A DNA stretch of 64,000 bases. Source: Streptomyces sp. CG4 (lineage in GTDB: Bacteria > Actinomycetota > Actinomycetes > Streptomycetales > Streptomycetaceae). A program made the translations under genes and the position numbers. The stretch is from the NCBI RefSeq assembly GCF_041080655.1, contig NZ_CP163525.1, positions 248,001 through 312,000 of the forward strand. Reading direction: 5' to 3'. Of the stretch, positions 43,656 through 52,648 are shown in pieces; positions within the stretch are counted from its first letter, which is position 1; the number at the start of each line of letters is the position of its first letter. Under the pieces are notes generated by a model that did not search any database, was not told the origin of the DNA, and worked only from the letters and a program-made list of their open reading frames with translations.

Positions 43656-43798
43656 CGCCGGACCAGAGCAGAACTCCGCTGCGAAGAAGTGCGCTTGCCC
43701 CCGGCCGGAGGTCCACAGCCTCTCGGCGGGGCGGGCGTCGTGCACCACGCGCGTATATGGGGATATCGCGCGCCATTTTCCGAGGGGGATGACCGAAA

Positions 43799-44950
43799 GT
43801 GCCCACCCGTAGAACCGTTCTCGCCGCCACCGCCGCCACCGCCGCTCTCACCAGCCTCGCCGCGACCGGCACCGCACACGCGGACACCGACACCGGCACC
43901 ACCGACGCCGCCCGGAAGAAGGCCGCCCGCGACAACATGCGTGCCGTCGACACCGGCATGCGCTCCAGCTACGACAGCCTGCGGGCCAACCTGACCCAGC
44001 ACCTCGGCCCCGTCATCATCGTCAGCAACGACATGGTCGGCGGCACCTACTACCTCGTGGACAGCGGCAGGGTGATCGAGACGATCAAGCCCGTCGACGA
44101 GGTGTTCGAGCTGGCCAAGTCCATAGCCCACACGCCGCTGGGCATCTACTCCATCTGCGCCCCGCACCTGGACCCGAAGAACGTCCTGCCGGCCCAGGCG
44201 AAGTACATCGACCCGCACGACCTCGCGATGGTCGCCTTCACCGGCCCGAAGGACACGAGCTGGACGACTCCGCTCCAGGCGTTCTCCGACACCCTCGACA
44301 CCGCCCGCCGCACGCTGGAGGAAGCCGCCCTCCCGGACGACCTCCACGACTCGTGCGCGTTCATCCTGGACCACGCGCACGACTACATCGCCGACACGAT
44401 CCGCAGGCGCGAGTTCGACATGAAGTCCTTCGAGGACTTCTCCGGCGCGGTGTACCCGAGCATCCGCACGAACATGTACTGGTCGTCCAAGGTGCAGATC
44501 CAGGGCGTCTCCGACCTGCTGACGCGCTGGCGCAAGCAGGTCGGTGACGACGCCTGGTCCGGCCTGTACGTGGTGGTGCTGTCCCTGTGGACCACGTATG
44601 AGCTGAACCAGAACAGCATCATCATCAAGAACTTCATGAACCAGTCCAAGGTCGATTCGCATCTGATCGACCTGATGACCGCGCAGATCCCGGCCGACCC
44701 GGTCGCCGTCTCCCTGGACAATCTGGCGCGCATCGTGCAGGACAACATCGCCGCCGAGATGGTCTTCTCCACCGACCAGACCACGGCCGACGCCCTCAAG
44801 GGCAGGCAGGATCTGCTCTCCACCGAGATCCTCCAGCTTCTCGGCGGCGGCACCGGGGCGAACGCGGCCTCCGCGATCACCAAGGGCCAGGCCAACCAGC
44901 TGGTGTGCCCCTTCCACAACCGGTCGGCATCCACCCCGGCCCTCGCCTGA
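43799..44950 (+). CDS. Secreted protein of unknown function (possible Tat signal)
   Basis: The 383-residue precursor starts at GTG 43799. Its signal peptide has an RR pair followed by a hydrophobic core (PTRRTVLAATAATAALTSLA) and an AHA-D cleavage site, compatible with Tat or Sec export. The mature part is mostly helical, with PVIIVSNDMVGGTYYLVDSG near the start, three cysteines and a long central region (MKSFEDFSGAVYPSIRTNMY, then SKVQIQGVSDLLTRWRKQVG). I recognise no family or catalytic motif. A 15-bp hairpin follows the stop, so it is probably monocistronic. Confidence 0.75.
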   Translation: MPTRRTVLAATAATAALTSLAATGTAHADTDTGTTDAARKKAARDNMRAVDTGMRSSYDSLRANLTQHLGPVIIVSNDMVGGTYYLVDSGRVIETIKPVDEVFELAKSIAHTPLGIYSICAPHLDPKNVLPAQAKYIDPHDLAMVAFTGPKDTSWTTPLQAFSDTLDTARRTLEEAALPDDLHDSCAFILDHAHDYIADTIRRREFDMKSFEDFSGAVYPSIRTNMYWSSKVQIQGVSDLLTRWRKQVGDDAWSGLYVVVLSLWTTYELNQNSIIIKNFMNQSKVDSHLIDLMTAQIPADPVAVSLDNLARIVQDNIAAEMVFSTDQTTADALKGRQDLLSTEILQLLGGGTGANAASAITKGQANQLVCPFHNRSASTPALA

Positions 44951-44976
44951 GCACACACCGGCCGAACACCCCGAAC

Positions 44977-45033
44977 CCCGAAGGCTTCCCCCAACCCGCA
45001 GACACCGTCTCGCGTCCCGGGGAGGCCTTCGGG
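44977..45033 (+). terminator. Hairpin after secreted protein gene
   Basis: CCCGAAGGCTTCCCC (44977-44991) pairs with GGGGAGGCCTTCGGG (45019-45033), 15 bp with one G-T pair, loop 27 nt. It lies 26 bp after the stop and ends 18 bp before the next start, so it could also act as an attenuator-like element in the leader of the MFS gene. Confidence 0.6.
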
Positions 45034-45050
45034 CATTTCCAAGGGAAACA

Positions 45051-46274
45051 GTGAAAACCTCACCCTTCATTCATCGCGCGGCCAGGCTGTGGGCCCTCGC
45101 CGGCCTGGTACTCCTCGCAGTGAACCTGCGAGCGGCCATCACCGGTGTCTCACCCCTGCTCGGCCGGCTCCAGCACGCCTTCCACCTCACCGGGACACAG
45201 CTCAGCATCCTGGCCACGCTGCCCGTGCTGTGTCTCGGCGTCTTCGCCTCCCTCGCCGCACCGGTCGCTCGCCTCATCGGCACCGAGACGACCGTCGCCG
45301 CGGCCCTCGCCCTCCTCACCGCCGGCATCCTGCTGCGGGCCCTGTCCTCCCCCTTACTCCTGTTCACCGGCACTGTCCTGGCCGGCGCCGGGATCGCCCT
45401 CGGCAACGTCATCCTGCCCGCCGTCATCAAGCGCCACTTCGCCGACCGCATCGGCTCCCTCACCGGCGTGGCGATGATGCTGATGGCAGCCAGCGGAGCC
45501 CTCGCCGCCGCGCTCGCCATCCCGCTGGCCGACACCGCCGGCCGGCGCGCCGCGCTCGCCGCCTGGGCACTGCCCTCCCTGCTCGCCGCCCTCGCCTGGG
45601 GGCCCCTCGCCGTACGCGGGCACCGACGGCGTACGCACCAGCGGCCACAGCGAACCGACACCGCGCAGAGCCTTCTGCGCTCCCCCCTCGCCTGGGCGAT
45701 CTCCGCCTTCCTGGGCCTCGTCTCTCTGCTGTTCTACGCGCTCATGGCATGGCTTCCGGAGATCATGCATGCCGACGGCTACGCCCCCGCCGAGGCCGGA
45801 ATGATGGTGTCGGTCGTGCAGATCATCAGCATCCCCCTCGGCTTCGCCGTCCCCGTACTCGCCGCCCGCCTGGCCAGCCAGCGCCCGCTGATCGCGGCCG
45901 TCGCCGCGACGAAGGCAGCCGCGCTGCTCGGGCTGCTCCTCGCACCGCACATGGGCTGGGTGTGGATCTGCGCCCTCGGCGTCGCCACCGGCAGCGCCTT
46001 CCCTCTCGCCTTCGCCCTGCTCGGCCTGCGTTCACCCACCCCGCAGGTCGCGGCCCGGCTGTCCGGCATGGCACAGACGGGTGGCTACCTCATCGCCGGA
46101 GCCGGGCCGCTGGTCATCGGCCTCCTCCACGCCTTCACCGGCACCTGGAGGCTGCCGCTCCTGCTGCTGCTCGCCCTGCTCGTCCCCGAGACGTTCTTCG
46201 GGCTCCTGGCCGGCCGCCCCGCCTTCGTCCACCCCGTGGAGCGGTTTACCTCAGAGGTAATAGCCGTGCGCTGA
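45051..46274 (+). CDS. MFS transporter, CynX/NimT family
   Basis: The 407-residue protein starts at GTG 45051 and has about 12 transmembrane helices. NLRAAITGVSPLLGRLQHAF and ATLPVLCLGVFASLAAPVAR are characteristic of the CynX/NimT branch (cyanate or 2-nitroimidazole transporters), as are GAGIALGNVILPAVIKRHFA and GMAQTGGYLIAGAGPLVIGL. The substrate is unknown. It is separated from the upstream secreted protein by the hairpin above and is followed, 67 bp later, by a DUF1330 gene. Confidence 0.88.
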   Translation: MKTSPFIHRAARLWALAGLVLLAVNLRAAITGVSPLLGRLQHAFHLTGTQLSILATLPVLCLGVFASLAAPVARLIGTETTVAAALALLTAGILLRALSSPLLLFTGTVLAGAGIALGNVILPAVIKRHFADRIGSLTGVAMMLMAASGALAAALAIPLADTAGRRAALAAWALPSLLAALAWGPLAVRGHRRRTHQRPQRTDTAQSLLRSPLAWAISAFLGLVSLLFYALMAWLPEIMHADGYAPAEAGMMVSVVQIISIPLGFAVPVLAARLASQRPLIAAVAATKAAALLGLLLAPHMGWVWICALGVATGSAFPLAFALLGLRSPTPQVAARLSGMAQTGGYLIAGAGPLVIGLLHAFTGTWRLPLLLLLALLVPETFFGLLAGRPAFVHPVERFTSEVIAVR

Positions 46275-46341
46275 CGTTCGCGGCTACGTTCACCCCGTCG
46301 TCCCGCACGGGGACGCAGACGAGCCGGAAAAGGAACCCGAC

Positions 46342-46710
46342 GTGTCCGCCTATGGCTTCGCGCATCTGCGCAACCGTCGCCATCACCCCGACATCCTGGA
46401 GTACTTGGAGCGCATCCAGGCCACCCTCGCCCCCTTCCACGGACGCTTTGTCATCCACGGTCCGCCGGCCGAGGTGGTGGAAGGCACCTGGCCCGGCAGC
46501 ATGGTCCTGATCGAGTTCCCTGACCTGACCGAGGCCCGTGCCTGGTACGTGTCCGCCGCGTACCAGGAGATCCTGAGACTCCGGACCGACCACATCGAGG
46601 GGGACGTGGTGCTGGTCGAGGGCGTCGGACCGGAGTACGACCCGCGCGAACGGGCAGCGAAGCTGAGGGCGGCGGGGGCGGGACCGCGGGGTGACGGCAC
46701 CGCGGCATGA
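46342..46710 (+). CDS. DUF1330 family protein
   Basis: The 122-residue protein starts at GTG 46342. It is a ferredoxin-like alpha/beta barrel fold protein with the DUF1330 core: YLERIQATLAPFHGRFVIHG, then WPGSMVLIEFPDLTEARAWY and SAAYQEILRLRTDHIEGDVV. The biochemical role of DUF1330 proteins is not established; they resemble dimeric small-molecule-binding or monooxygenase-like folds. It converges with the TetR gene, leaving 19 bp between stops. Confidence 0.9.
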   Translation: MSAYGFAHLRNRRHHPDILEYLERIQATLAPFHGRFVIHGPPAEVVEGTWPGSMVLIEFPDLTEARAWYVSAAYQEILRLRTDHIEGDVVLVEGVGPEYDPRERAAKLRAAGAGPRGDGTAA

Positions 46711-46729
46711 CATGGCTCCTCGGCATGGA

Positions 46730-47482
46730 CTACGGCCGCTCGCCGGGCCGTTGCTCCCCTGTGCGACCGCCTCCGGGTGCCTTGTCGTCACGCAGCAGCC
46801 CTTCGAGTGCCGTGAGCACGTGCCCGCAGATCTCGTCCGGTTCCGCGCTCGCCAGCGGTTCCTGGCCGACCACGACCCGCATCAGGCCGATGCCGAGCAA
46901 CCAGGCCATGGCGAGCTGGGCGCGCAGCTTGCTGTCGTCGGCCGAGGAGAGGGCGGCGAGCGCGGCGGCGTACTCCTCCCCCAGCGCACGGACGGTGTCC
47001 GGAGCGGCGTCGGCGCTGCCGATGGAGCGGAGGTAGACGGCCAGCATCCGGTCCGAGTCGGGTTCGCCGCCTTCCTCGAGGACACCGCGCAGCGCCGTCT
47101 CGAACAGCCGGTCCGGCGGCGTGTTGCTCAGCTGCTCCTTGCCTCCCTGCGCCATGACCTCGGTGAGCAGGGCCTTCTTGGAGCCGAAATAGCGGAATAT
47201 GAGGGCCTGGTTCACACCGGCGCGTCCGGCGATGTCGCGGACGGTGGCCGCCTCGTATCCGCGCTCGGCGAAGACCGCGCCGGCCGCGTCGAGGATGCGC
47301 GTGCGGGTCCCCTGGGCATCACGCGGGCGCTGCGGGGAGCCCTCGGTCGCGGGCACGCTGCCCGGCTCTTCGTGCGCGGACACGCTGCCGGGCCCCGCGC
47401 TCACGGACGCACCGTCCGGCCCCGCGTACGCAGGCGCGCCCCCGGGCCGGCCCTGATGCCGCGTGTGCTCGCTGGTGTCCAC
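46730..47482 (-). CDS. TetR-family transcriptional regulator
   Basis: The 250-residue ORF has a long low-complexity leader (Pro/Gly/Glu-rich, about 1-57) before the helix-turn-helix: RTRILDAAGAVFAERGYEAA, TVRDIAGRAGVNQALIFRYF, GSKKALLTEV. The leader may mean the true start is internal (a start near residue 50 would give a normal TetR length of about 200). The C-terminal domain is helical. It is divergent from a P450-ferredoxin operon with an inverted repeat near the P450 start, the expected arrangement for a local repressor. Confidence 0.9.
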   Translation of the reverse strand: MDTSEHTRHQGRPGGAPAYAGPDGASVSAGPGSVSAHEEPGSVPATEGSPQRPRDAQGTRTRILDAAGAVFAERGYEAATVRDIAGRAGVNQALIFRYFGSKKALLTEVMAQGGKEQLSNTPPDRLFETALRGVLEEGGEPDSDRMLAVYLRSIGSADAAPDTVRALGEEYAAALAALSSADDSKLRAQLAMAWLLGIGLMRVVVGQEPLASAEPDEICGHVLTALEGLLRDDKAPGGGRTGEQRPGERP

Positions 47483-47586
47483 CCTCTGCTCCTTCTGTCG
47501 CCATGAACCCCCTCGCGCCTGCCGAGGAGCCGTCAGAGTAACGACCGATTAGCGTCGTTGACCGCTCGGTGACCGCCTCCTAGCGT

Positions 47587-47604
47587 TGTAAGCGTCTGCT
47601 TACA
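47587..47604. promoter_or_regulatory. Perfect inverted repeat, TetR operator candidate
   Basis: TGTAAGC-GTCT-GCTTACA is a perfect 7-bp inverted repeat with a 4-bp centre, 14 bp before the P450 GTG start. A second, looser dyad AACGAC/GTCGTT lies at 47540-47559. The strong repeat is the best candidate for the divergent TetR regulator and would cover the P450 promoter or ribosome site. Confidence 0.7.
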
Positions 47605-47618
47605 CAAGGGAGACGGCA

Positions 47619-48815
47619 GTGACGGCACCGGACCACACCCACACCCCCCTCGCATATCCCTTCAACTCCAGCCAGGACCTCGCTCTGTCCGAGGCCTACG
47701 AACAAGCCCGTGACACCCCGGGACTGCTGCGCGTCAAGCTCCCGTACGGCGAGCCGGCCTGGCTCGCCACCCGGTACGCGGACGCCCGGCTGGTCCTCGG
47801 CGACCAGCGCTTCAGCCGGGCCCTGGGCCTCGAGCACGACGAGCCGCGCAGCTCTGCGGGCCAACGGGACGGCGGCATCCTCAGCATGGATCCGCCCGAC
47901 CACACCCGGCTGCGCTCGCTGGTCGCCAAGGCCTTCACCGTCCGCCAGGTCGAGAAACTCCGCCCGCAGATCAAGGAGTTGACGGCCGCTCTGCTGGAGG
48001 AGATGGAGGCGGCGGGGCCGCCGGTCGACCTGGTCGACCGCTACGCCCTGCCCATCCCGGTCGCGGTGATCTGCAGACTCCTCGGGGTACCGGAGGAGGA
48101 TCGTCCGCTGTTCCGCGTCTGGAGCGACGCCGCGCTGTCGACCAGCTCGCTGACCGCCGAGGAGTTCGACCGCAATCGCGAAGAGCTGCGCGCGTACATG
48201 GCCCGGCTGATCGACGCACACCGTGAGCAGCCCCGGGACGATCTGATGACGGCGCTGATCGAGGCGCGCGATCACGACGACCGGCTGTCCGAACTGGAAC
48301 TGGTCGACCTGTGCGTCGGCATCCTCGTCGCCGGCCACGAGACCACCGCCACCCAGATCCCCAATTTCGTGCTCACGCTGCTCGACCATCCACAGGCGCT
48401 CGACCGCCTGCGCGCCGAGCCCCTGCTCATCACGGGCGCGATCGAGGAACTGCTGCGCTTCGTGCCCCTGGGCAGCGGGGCCGGCCAGCCCCGCTACGCC
48501 AAGGAGGACATCGAGGTGGGCGGCACGCTGGTGCGGGCCGGGGAGCCAGTGCTGGTCGCCATCGGCGCGGCCAACCGTGACGCGCTGCGCTTCACCGAGG
48601 CGGGCGCACTCGACATCTCCCGGAGTGGCAACGCCCATCTGGGTTTCGGCCACGGCGTCCACCACTGCCTCGGCGCTCCCCTGGCCCGCCTCGAACTCCA
48701 GGAGGCCATCGGCGCCCTGGTGGCCCGCTTCCCCCGGCTGCACCTCGCCGGCGACATCACCTGGAAGACCGAGATGCTGGTGCGCGGCCCGCGCGTCATG
48801 CCAGTGGCCTGGTGA
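47619..48815 (+). CDS. Cytochrome P450
   Basis: The 398-residue bacterial class-I P450 has the I-helix oxygen motif AGHETT (238-243), the ExxR motif in EELLR (276-280) and the haem-binding loop FGHGVHHCLGAPLAR with the thiolate Cys350. Helical and beta features are complete and no truncation is visible. It oxidises a small organic substrate using electrons from the ferredoxin encoded 8 bp downstream; substrate unknown. The divergent TetR gene and the inverted repeat suggest ligand-induced expression. Confidence 0.96.
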   Translation: MTAPDHTHTPLAYPFNSSQDLALSEAYEQARDTPGLLRVKLPYGEPAWLATRYADARLVLGDQRFSRALGLEHDEPRSSAGQRDGGILSMDPPDHTRLRSLVAKAFTVRQVEKLRPQIKELTAALLEEMEAAGPPVDLVDRYALPIPVAVICRLLGVPEEDRPLFRVWSDAALSTSSLTAEEFDRNREELRAYMARLIDAHREQPRDDLMTALIEARDHDDRLSELELVDLCVGILVAGHETTATQIPNFVLTLLDHPQALDRLRAEPLLITGAIEELLRFVPLGSGAGQPRYAKEDIEVGGTLVRAGEPVLVAIGAANRDALRFTEAGALDISRSGNAHLGFGHGVHHCLGAPLARLELQEAIGALVARFPRLHLAGDITWKTEMLVRGPRVMPVAW

Positions 48816-48823
48816 GGTGGCCC

Positions 48824-49045
48824 ATGAGCTGGCAACTGCACATCGCCTCCGACCGCTGTATCGGCTCCGGTATGTGCGCCGGGGCCGCACCGGACCTGTT
48901 CGCGCTCGACGACGATCACGCGCGCCCCGTGAACGAACACATCGCGGAGAACGACGACCGGGCGCTGGAGGCCGCCGACATCTGCCCGATGCTGGCCATC
49001 ACGGTCCGGGACGCGGACGGAACGGAGATCGGGCCCCGCGAGTGA
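48824..49045 (+). CDS. Ferredoxin (3Fe-4S type), P450 partner
   Basis: From ATG 48824 the product is 73 residues: SDRCIGSGMCAGAAPDLF and ADICPMLAI give the C-x5-C ... CP pattern with Gly in place of the second cysteine, typical of 3Fe-4S ferredoxins that feed actinomycete P450s. It directly follows the P450 gene, separated by 8 bp, with a GAGGTGG ribosome site. No ferredoxin reductase gene is adjacent. Confidence 0.94.
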   Translation: MSWQLHIASDRCIGSGMCAGAAPDLFALDDDHARPVNEHIAENDDRALEAADICPMLAITVRDADGTEIGPRE

Positions 49046-49294
49046 ACCTGCTGCGTACCCGGTTACGGCTGCAGGGCGAGAAGCCGAGCCGGCGGTCCTT
49101 CGTGTGGAGGGACCTGCCCTGGCCGCGCGGCCAGACCTCGAAGGCGTCCTCGCTCTGCCCGGGGTCGGTGCCGCCCGGCTTCCCTGTCGTGCGGGCCAGT
49201 GCACGGATCGCGGCGATCCACTGGGGCGTGTCCGATGGGTCCCGTGACGGGTCCGGCGGTGGACCGTTGGTGAGAACGAGGAGAGAGAACAAGT
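49046..49294. other. Ambiguous short tract after ferredoxin
   Basis: Two frames with high third-position G/C overlap here: a plus-strand frame from GTG 49042 (overlapping the ferredoxin stop) to 49305 and a minus-strand frame from TTG 49292 to 48999. Neither has a recognisable motif, and because the third positions of both frames coincide in base pairing, codon bias cannot decide. I do not call either as a gene. Confidence 0.4.
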
Positions 49295-49690
49295 TCAGCG
49301 TGTGAGCACGACCCCAACCGCGACGCCGAGCCAGAGCATGGCTCCGAAGAACAGGCCGACGATCGGATATAGGCGGTACTTCCGGGTGAATACCCTTGCT
49401 TTTTCCGGCCTTTCGGGCACATAGACGACCGGCACATGGGTGCCGAGGGCCAGCCCCGTCCCCGTCGCGACGGGCCGGAACCTGACGGGCCGCCCCTGCC
49501 GGTCGGTGAACTCGATGACGGGCTTCGAATAATCGTCCCCCGGCTCATGCTCCTGGTCCACCACCACCCCCTCGGCGTGCACCCCGTAGCGGCTCAGCCG
49601 CATCTGCAGCCGTGCCTCCCGCGCACCGGCCCACAGCGTCACCAGGCCCACCAATACGGCCAGCCCGATACCGATCGTTTCACCCGTCAT
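49295..49690 (-). CDS. DUF3592 membrane protein
   Basis: From ATG 49690, behind AGGGGACGG, the product is 131 residues. Two transmembrane helices (GIGLAVLVGLVTLWAGA and PIVGLFFGAMLWLGVAVGVV) flank a beta-rich domain with the DUF3592 pattern: GVHAEGVVVDQEHE, then KPVIEFTDRQGRPVRFRPVA and TGTGLALGTHVPVVYVPERP. Function of the family is unknown. It is convergent with the P450 operon. Confidence 0.85.
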   Translation of the reverse strand: MTGETIGIGLAVLVGLVTLWAGAREARLQMRLSRYGVHAEGVVVDQEHEPGDDYSKPVIEFTDRQGRPVRFRPVATGTGLALGTHVPVVYVPERPEKARVFTRKYRLYPIVGLFFGAMLWLGVAVGVVLTR

Positions 49691-49785
49691 CCGTCCCCTG
49701 CTCTCCCTCGCACAGCGCCCGCCCGGCACCGGCCGCGCATCAGGAGGACGCGGCACGCAGCCCGATGGTTCACGAAGGACACCCC

Positions 49786-50553
49786 CTAGGCCGTCGGCCT
49801 GCCGTGGTCCGGTGGCGTCGTGCCCGGCAGGGCGTACTCGTCGCGGCGGCCGCACATCCCGAAACCGCCGAGGCGGCTCGGCTCGCTCTGGCAGGCGGTC
49901 GCGTCGGCGAGGTAGGCCGGCTCGCCGGACTCCAGGGCGTCGAGCTGAGCGCCGGTGCGTTCGGCGGTGGCGAGGGCGCCGGCTCGCCACAGCTCGCGCC
50001 AGGCGGGCACCCGGGCCCGGACCAGGCGAGCGGCGGCCTGCTGGAAGGCGCGGTACGGACCGCTGTCCCCGGCGATCAGGGCCTCGCGCAGGGCGAGATA
50101 GCCCTCGACGGCCAGGTCCCGGCGAAGCCGCGCGGCGGCCTCGGCGTCGGAGCCGGTCCCCGGCGGCAGGGTGGCGGCGGCCGCGTACCGCTCGGGGTCG
50201 GCGAGCACCTCGGGCGGGAACGTGAATACGGCGTCCCCGGCCTCGGGAAGGCCGCTGTTCTGCATGAGCACCGTGATCCGCAGATCACCGCCCTGCACCA
50301 TACGGTGCGCGGTGCCCGGCGTGAACCAGGCGAGGGATCCGGCCCGCAGCGGGATGTCCCGGTAACCGTCGGGGCTCAGGGTCTGCACCGCGCCCCGGCC
50401 GCCGGTGACGACGTACGCCTCGGTGCACACCAGGTGCAGATGCGGGCTCCCGCCGCAGACTCCGTCGGCGGCCTCCCATGCGTAGGCGCTCAGGTGGGAC
50501 AGACCCACGGCGCCGGGCAACGGATGGGACTGTGCGGGCTTGGCCTCACTCAC
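49786..50553 (-). CDS. Cupin-domain protein in sugar operon
   Basis: The 255-residue protein has one cupin core in its N-terminal half: GGSPHLHLVCTEAYVVTGGR, then LRAGSLAWFTPGTAHRMVQG, with the metal-binding His/Glu/His set present. The C-terminal half is helical (AAARLRRDLAVEGYLALREA, then FQQAAARLVRARVPAWRELW). There is no AraC helix-turn-helix. The start GTG 50553 overlaps the upstream DUF6807 stop (GTGA). It probably binds or isomerises the sugar handled by the operon. Confidence 0.82.
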   Translation of the reverse strand: MSEAKPAQSHPLPGAVGLSHLSAYAWEAADGVCGGSPHLHLVCTEAYVVTGGRGAVQTLSPDGYRDIPLRAGSLAWFTPGTAHRMVQGGDLRITVLMQNSGLPEAGDAVFTFPPEVLADPERYAAAATLPPGTGSDAEAAARLRRDLAVEGYLALREALIAGDSGPYRAFQQAAARLVRARVPAWRELWRAGALATAERTGAQLDALESGEPAYLADATACQSEPSRLGGFGMCGRRDEYALPGTTPPDHGRPTA

Positions 50554-51482
50554 CACGACAGACCCTCCAGATGGCGGCTGACCCGGTCGCGGTCCCAGGC
50601 GCCGTCGGCGATCACGACCCGGTAGCGGTAGCCGAAGCTCTCCCCCGGCGGCAGGGCGAACTCCTCGAAGAAGGCCCACGAGAACGCGACCGTGGGGATG
50701 GGCTCGGAGCGCACGAACCAGTGCGAGGGGTGGATCGCGGACGACTCGTCCAGGTTCTCCGGGGCGTGCGCGAAGACGAGCGTGGAGTGGGCGTCGGTCG
50801 CGTCGTGTTCGGTGGTGAAGGCGAGCCACGGCCCTTGTCGACCCATCACCTTCTCGGCTCCGACGTCCGGTTCGGAGTCCGGCGTGAACACCGTGCCGCC
50901 GGTGAAGTCGCGCGGGCCGCGCCACTGCAGCCCGGTGTAGCCGGCCATCTCGCGGCCCGCGGTGGTGGGCGAGCCGAACAGCAGGGGCCGGTCATGGGTG
51001 TTGGTGAGGCGGATGGACCAGTCCAGGGTCCAGGCGCCGGCCTCCTCGTCCACCGTGTGCACGGCCAGCCCGCGCACTTCCCGGGCCCATTCCCGCCCGC
51101 CGCTCTCGACCCAGGTCAACTCCTCCGTGAGGTCCAGGCGTTCAGGGGTGACGGTGAGGTCGGTGAAGCCGTCGTGGCGCATCGAGCCGACCCGGTCGGG
51201 CAGGCGGAGGTAACCCTCGCCGTGCACATAGCAGTTGCCGCCCCAGAAGTTCTGCCCGGACAGATGACTCGCCGTCATCTGCAGGCCCTTGTGCCACCGG
51301 TGGTCGCTGGGCCGGTAGCCGGTCACCGTGCTCCCGGCGAGGGTGCGCACGGGGTGGGCGTAGGGCTTGCGGGCCTCGAAGGCGTCCGGGTCGGGGCGGT
51401 AGACGTAGCGGAGGATCTCGGTACCGTTCGGCACCTCGACGGCGAGGTGCTCGCCGTGGACGTGACTGACCCGGATGTTCAC
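50550..51482 (-). CDS. DUF6807 (PmoA-like) protein
   Basis: The 310-residue protein reads ILRYVYRPDPDAFEARKPYA, then STVTGYRPSDHRWHKGLQMT, then GWDHHKG-like histidine motif as SDHRWHKGL, and WDRDRVSRHLEGLSW at the end. The family usually sits beside Gfo/Idh/MocA dehydrogenases in carbohydrate operons; a structural similarity to galactose-mutarotase-like folds is plausible, activity unknown. It overlaps both neighbours by 4 bp, so it is translated with them. Confidence 0.85.
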   Translation of the reverse strand: MNIRVSHVHGEHLAVEVPNGTEILRYVYRPDPDAFEARKPYAHPVRTLAGSTVTGYRPSDHRWHKGLQMTASHLSGQNFWGGNCYVHGEGYLRLPDRVGSMRHDGFTDLTVTPERLDLTEELTWVESGGREWAREVRGLAVHTVDEEAGAWTLDWSIRLTNTHDRPLLFGSPTTAGREMAGYTGLQWRGPRDFTGGTVFTPDSEPDVGAEKVMGRQGPWLAFTTEHDATDAHSTLVFAHAPENLDESSAIHPSHWFVRSEPIPTVAFSWAFFEEFALPPGESFGYRYRVVIADGAWDRDRVSRHLEGLSW

Positions 51483-52594
51483 GCGCGCTCCTTCGGGGCC
51501 CAGGCGGGGTGGCCGCCGTGCATGGCCGCGTAGTAGGGGTCGCCGGGGCCGATCTCGCCCGCCCGCACCGGTTGCCCGGTGAACGCCGCCTTGTACAGGG
51601 CGGCGGCGAACTCCAGGGTGGCGCGTGCGTCGGGTCCGCTGCCCGGGGGCCGCTCGCCGCGGTCGAACGCGTCGAGGAGGGCGCCGAGTTGGGCGATGTG
51701 CGAGCTGGGCACGTCGTCGGCGGGGGTGCGCCAGGCCTCGGCCCGCTCAGGGTCGACGTGCGGTGCGGGGGTGTAGACCCAGTCGTCGTTTCCGTGCCCG
51801 TACAGATGGGTCAGTTCCAGCGTGGCGTCGGCGCAGTCGACGCGGATGCGGCTGACCTCCTGCGGGGACAGGACGCTGTTGACGACGGTGGCGAGCGCGC
51901 CGCCGCGGAAGCGGACCAGGGCGGTGGAGACGTCCTCGCTCTCCACGCCATGGAGCAGCCGGGCCGCCATGGCCCGCACCTCCTCCCACTCCCCCAGCAG
52001 GTGCAGCAGCAGGTCGTACTGGTGGATGCCGTGACCCATCGTCGGCCCGCCGCCCTCGGTCGCCCAGCGGCCGCGCCACGGTACGGCGTAGTAGCCGGCG
52101 TCCCGGTGCCAGGTGGTCTGGCAGTGCGCCACGAACGGGGCGCCCAGTTCGCCGCGCGTGATCAGGTCCCGGGCGTGTACGGCGCCGGAGCCGTAGCGGT
52201 GCTGGAAGACCACCGAGGCGTAGGCGCCGGACGCCTCCTCGGCGGCGGCGATGTCGTCGTACTCGGCGAGCGACAGACACAGCGGCTTCTCGCACAGCAC
52301 CCAGGCACCCGCCTTGAGAGCGGCCACGGTCTGCTCACGGTGCACCGCGGGCGGAGTGCCGATGAGCACCAGATCGGGGCGTACGGCGTCGAGCATGGCC
52401 TCGGTCGAGCTGAACCCGACGACCTGCGCACCCGCAACGGACCGGAATTCGTCCAGTCGGCCCTCGTCCACATCGACGGCGGCGACGAGTTCGACGCGCT
52501 CGGCATGGGCTCTGAGCGCGGGGAGATGGCTGCCGGTGACGATGGCGCCGGTGCCGATGACGGCGACACGACGGCGGGGCGGGGGCAGGGACAT
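51479..52594 (-). CDS. Gfo/Idh/MocA-family oxidoreductase
   Basis: The 371-residue protein has an N-terminal Rossmann domain (VAVIGTGAIVTGSHLPALRA), the family motif EKPLCLSLAEYDDI (catalytic Lys in EKP) and a C-terminal alpha/beta domain with GPTMGHGIHQYDLLLHLLGE (catalytic His/Asp region). It would oxidise or reduce a sugar or cyclitol with NAD(P). It is the first gene of a three-gene operon with DUF6807 and cupin genes, and a LacI-type operator lies about 60 bp upstream. Confidence 0.92.
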   Translation of the reverse strand: MSLPPPRRRVAVIGTGAIVTGSHLPALRAHAERVELVAAVDVDEGRLDEFRSVAGAQVVGFSSTEAMLDAVRPDLVLIGTPPAVHREQTVAALKAGAWVLCEKPLCLSLAEYDDIAAAEEASGAYASVVFQHRYGSGAVHARDLITRGELGAPFVAHCQTTWHRDAGYYAVPWRGRWATEGGGPTMGHGIHQYDLLLHLLGEWEEVRAMAARLLHGVESEDVSTALVRFRGGALATVVNSVLSPQEVSRIRVDCADATLELTHLYGHGNDDWVYTPAPHVDPERAEAWRTPADDVPSSHIAQLGALLDAFDRGERPPGSGPDARATLEFAAALYKAAFTGQPVRAGEIGPGDPYYAAMHGGHPAWAPKERA

Positions 52595-52648
52595 ACGGCG
52601 CTCCTGAGGGCTCGGCAGACGGAGTGCAAACGCCAGTGCACATACATA

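Noticed and set aside
43160..45070. Long minus-strand ORF of 636 residues
   Set aside because: It is antisense to the hydrolase and secreted-protein genes, with a Val/Gly/Arg-rich shadow composition.
48999..49305. Short genes on either strand after the P450 ferredoxin
   Set aside because: Two opposing frames share third-position G/C bias; neither has a motif or a convincing ribosome site.
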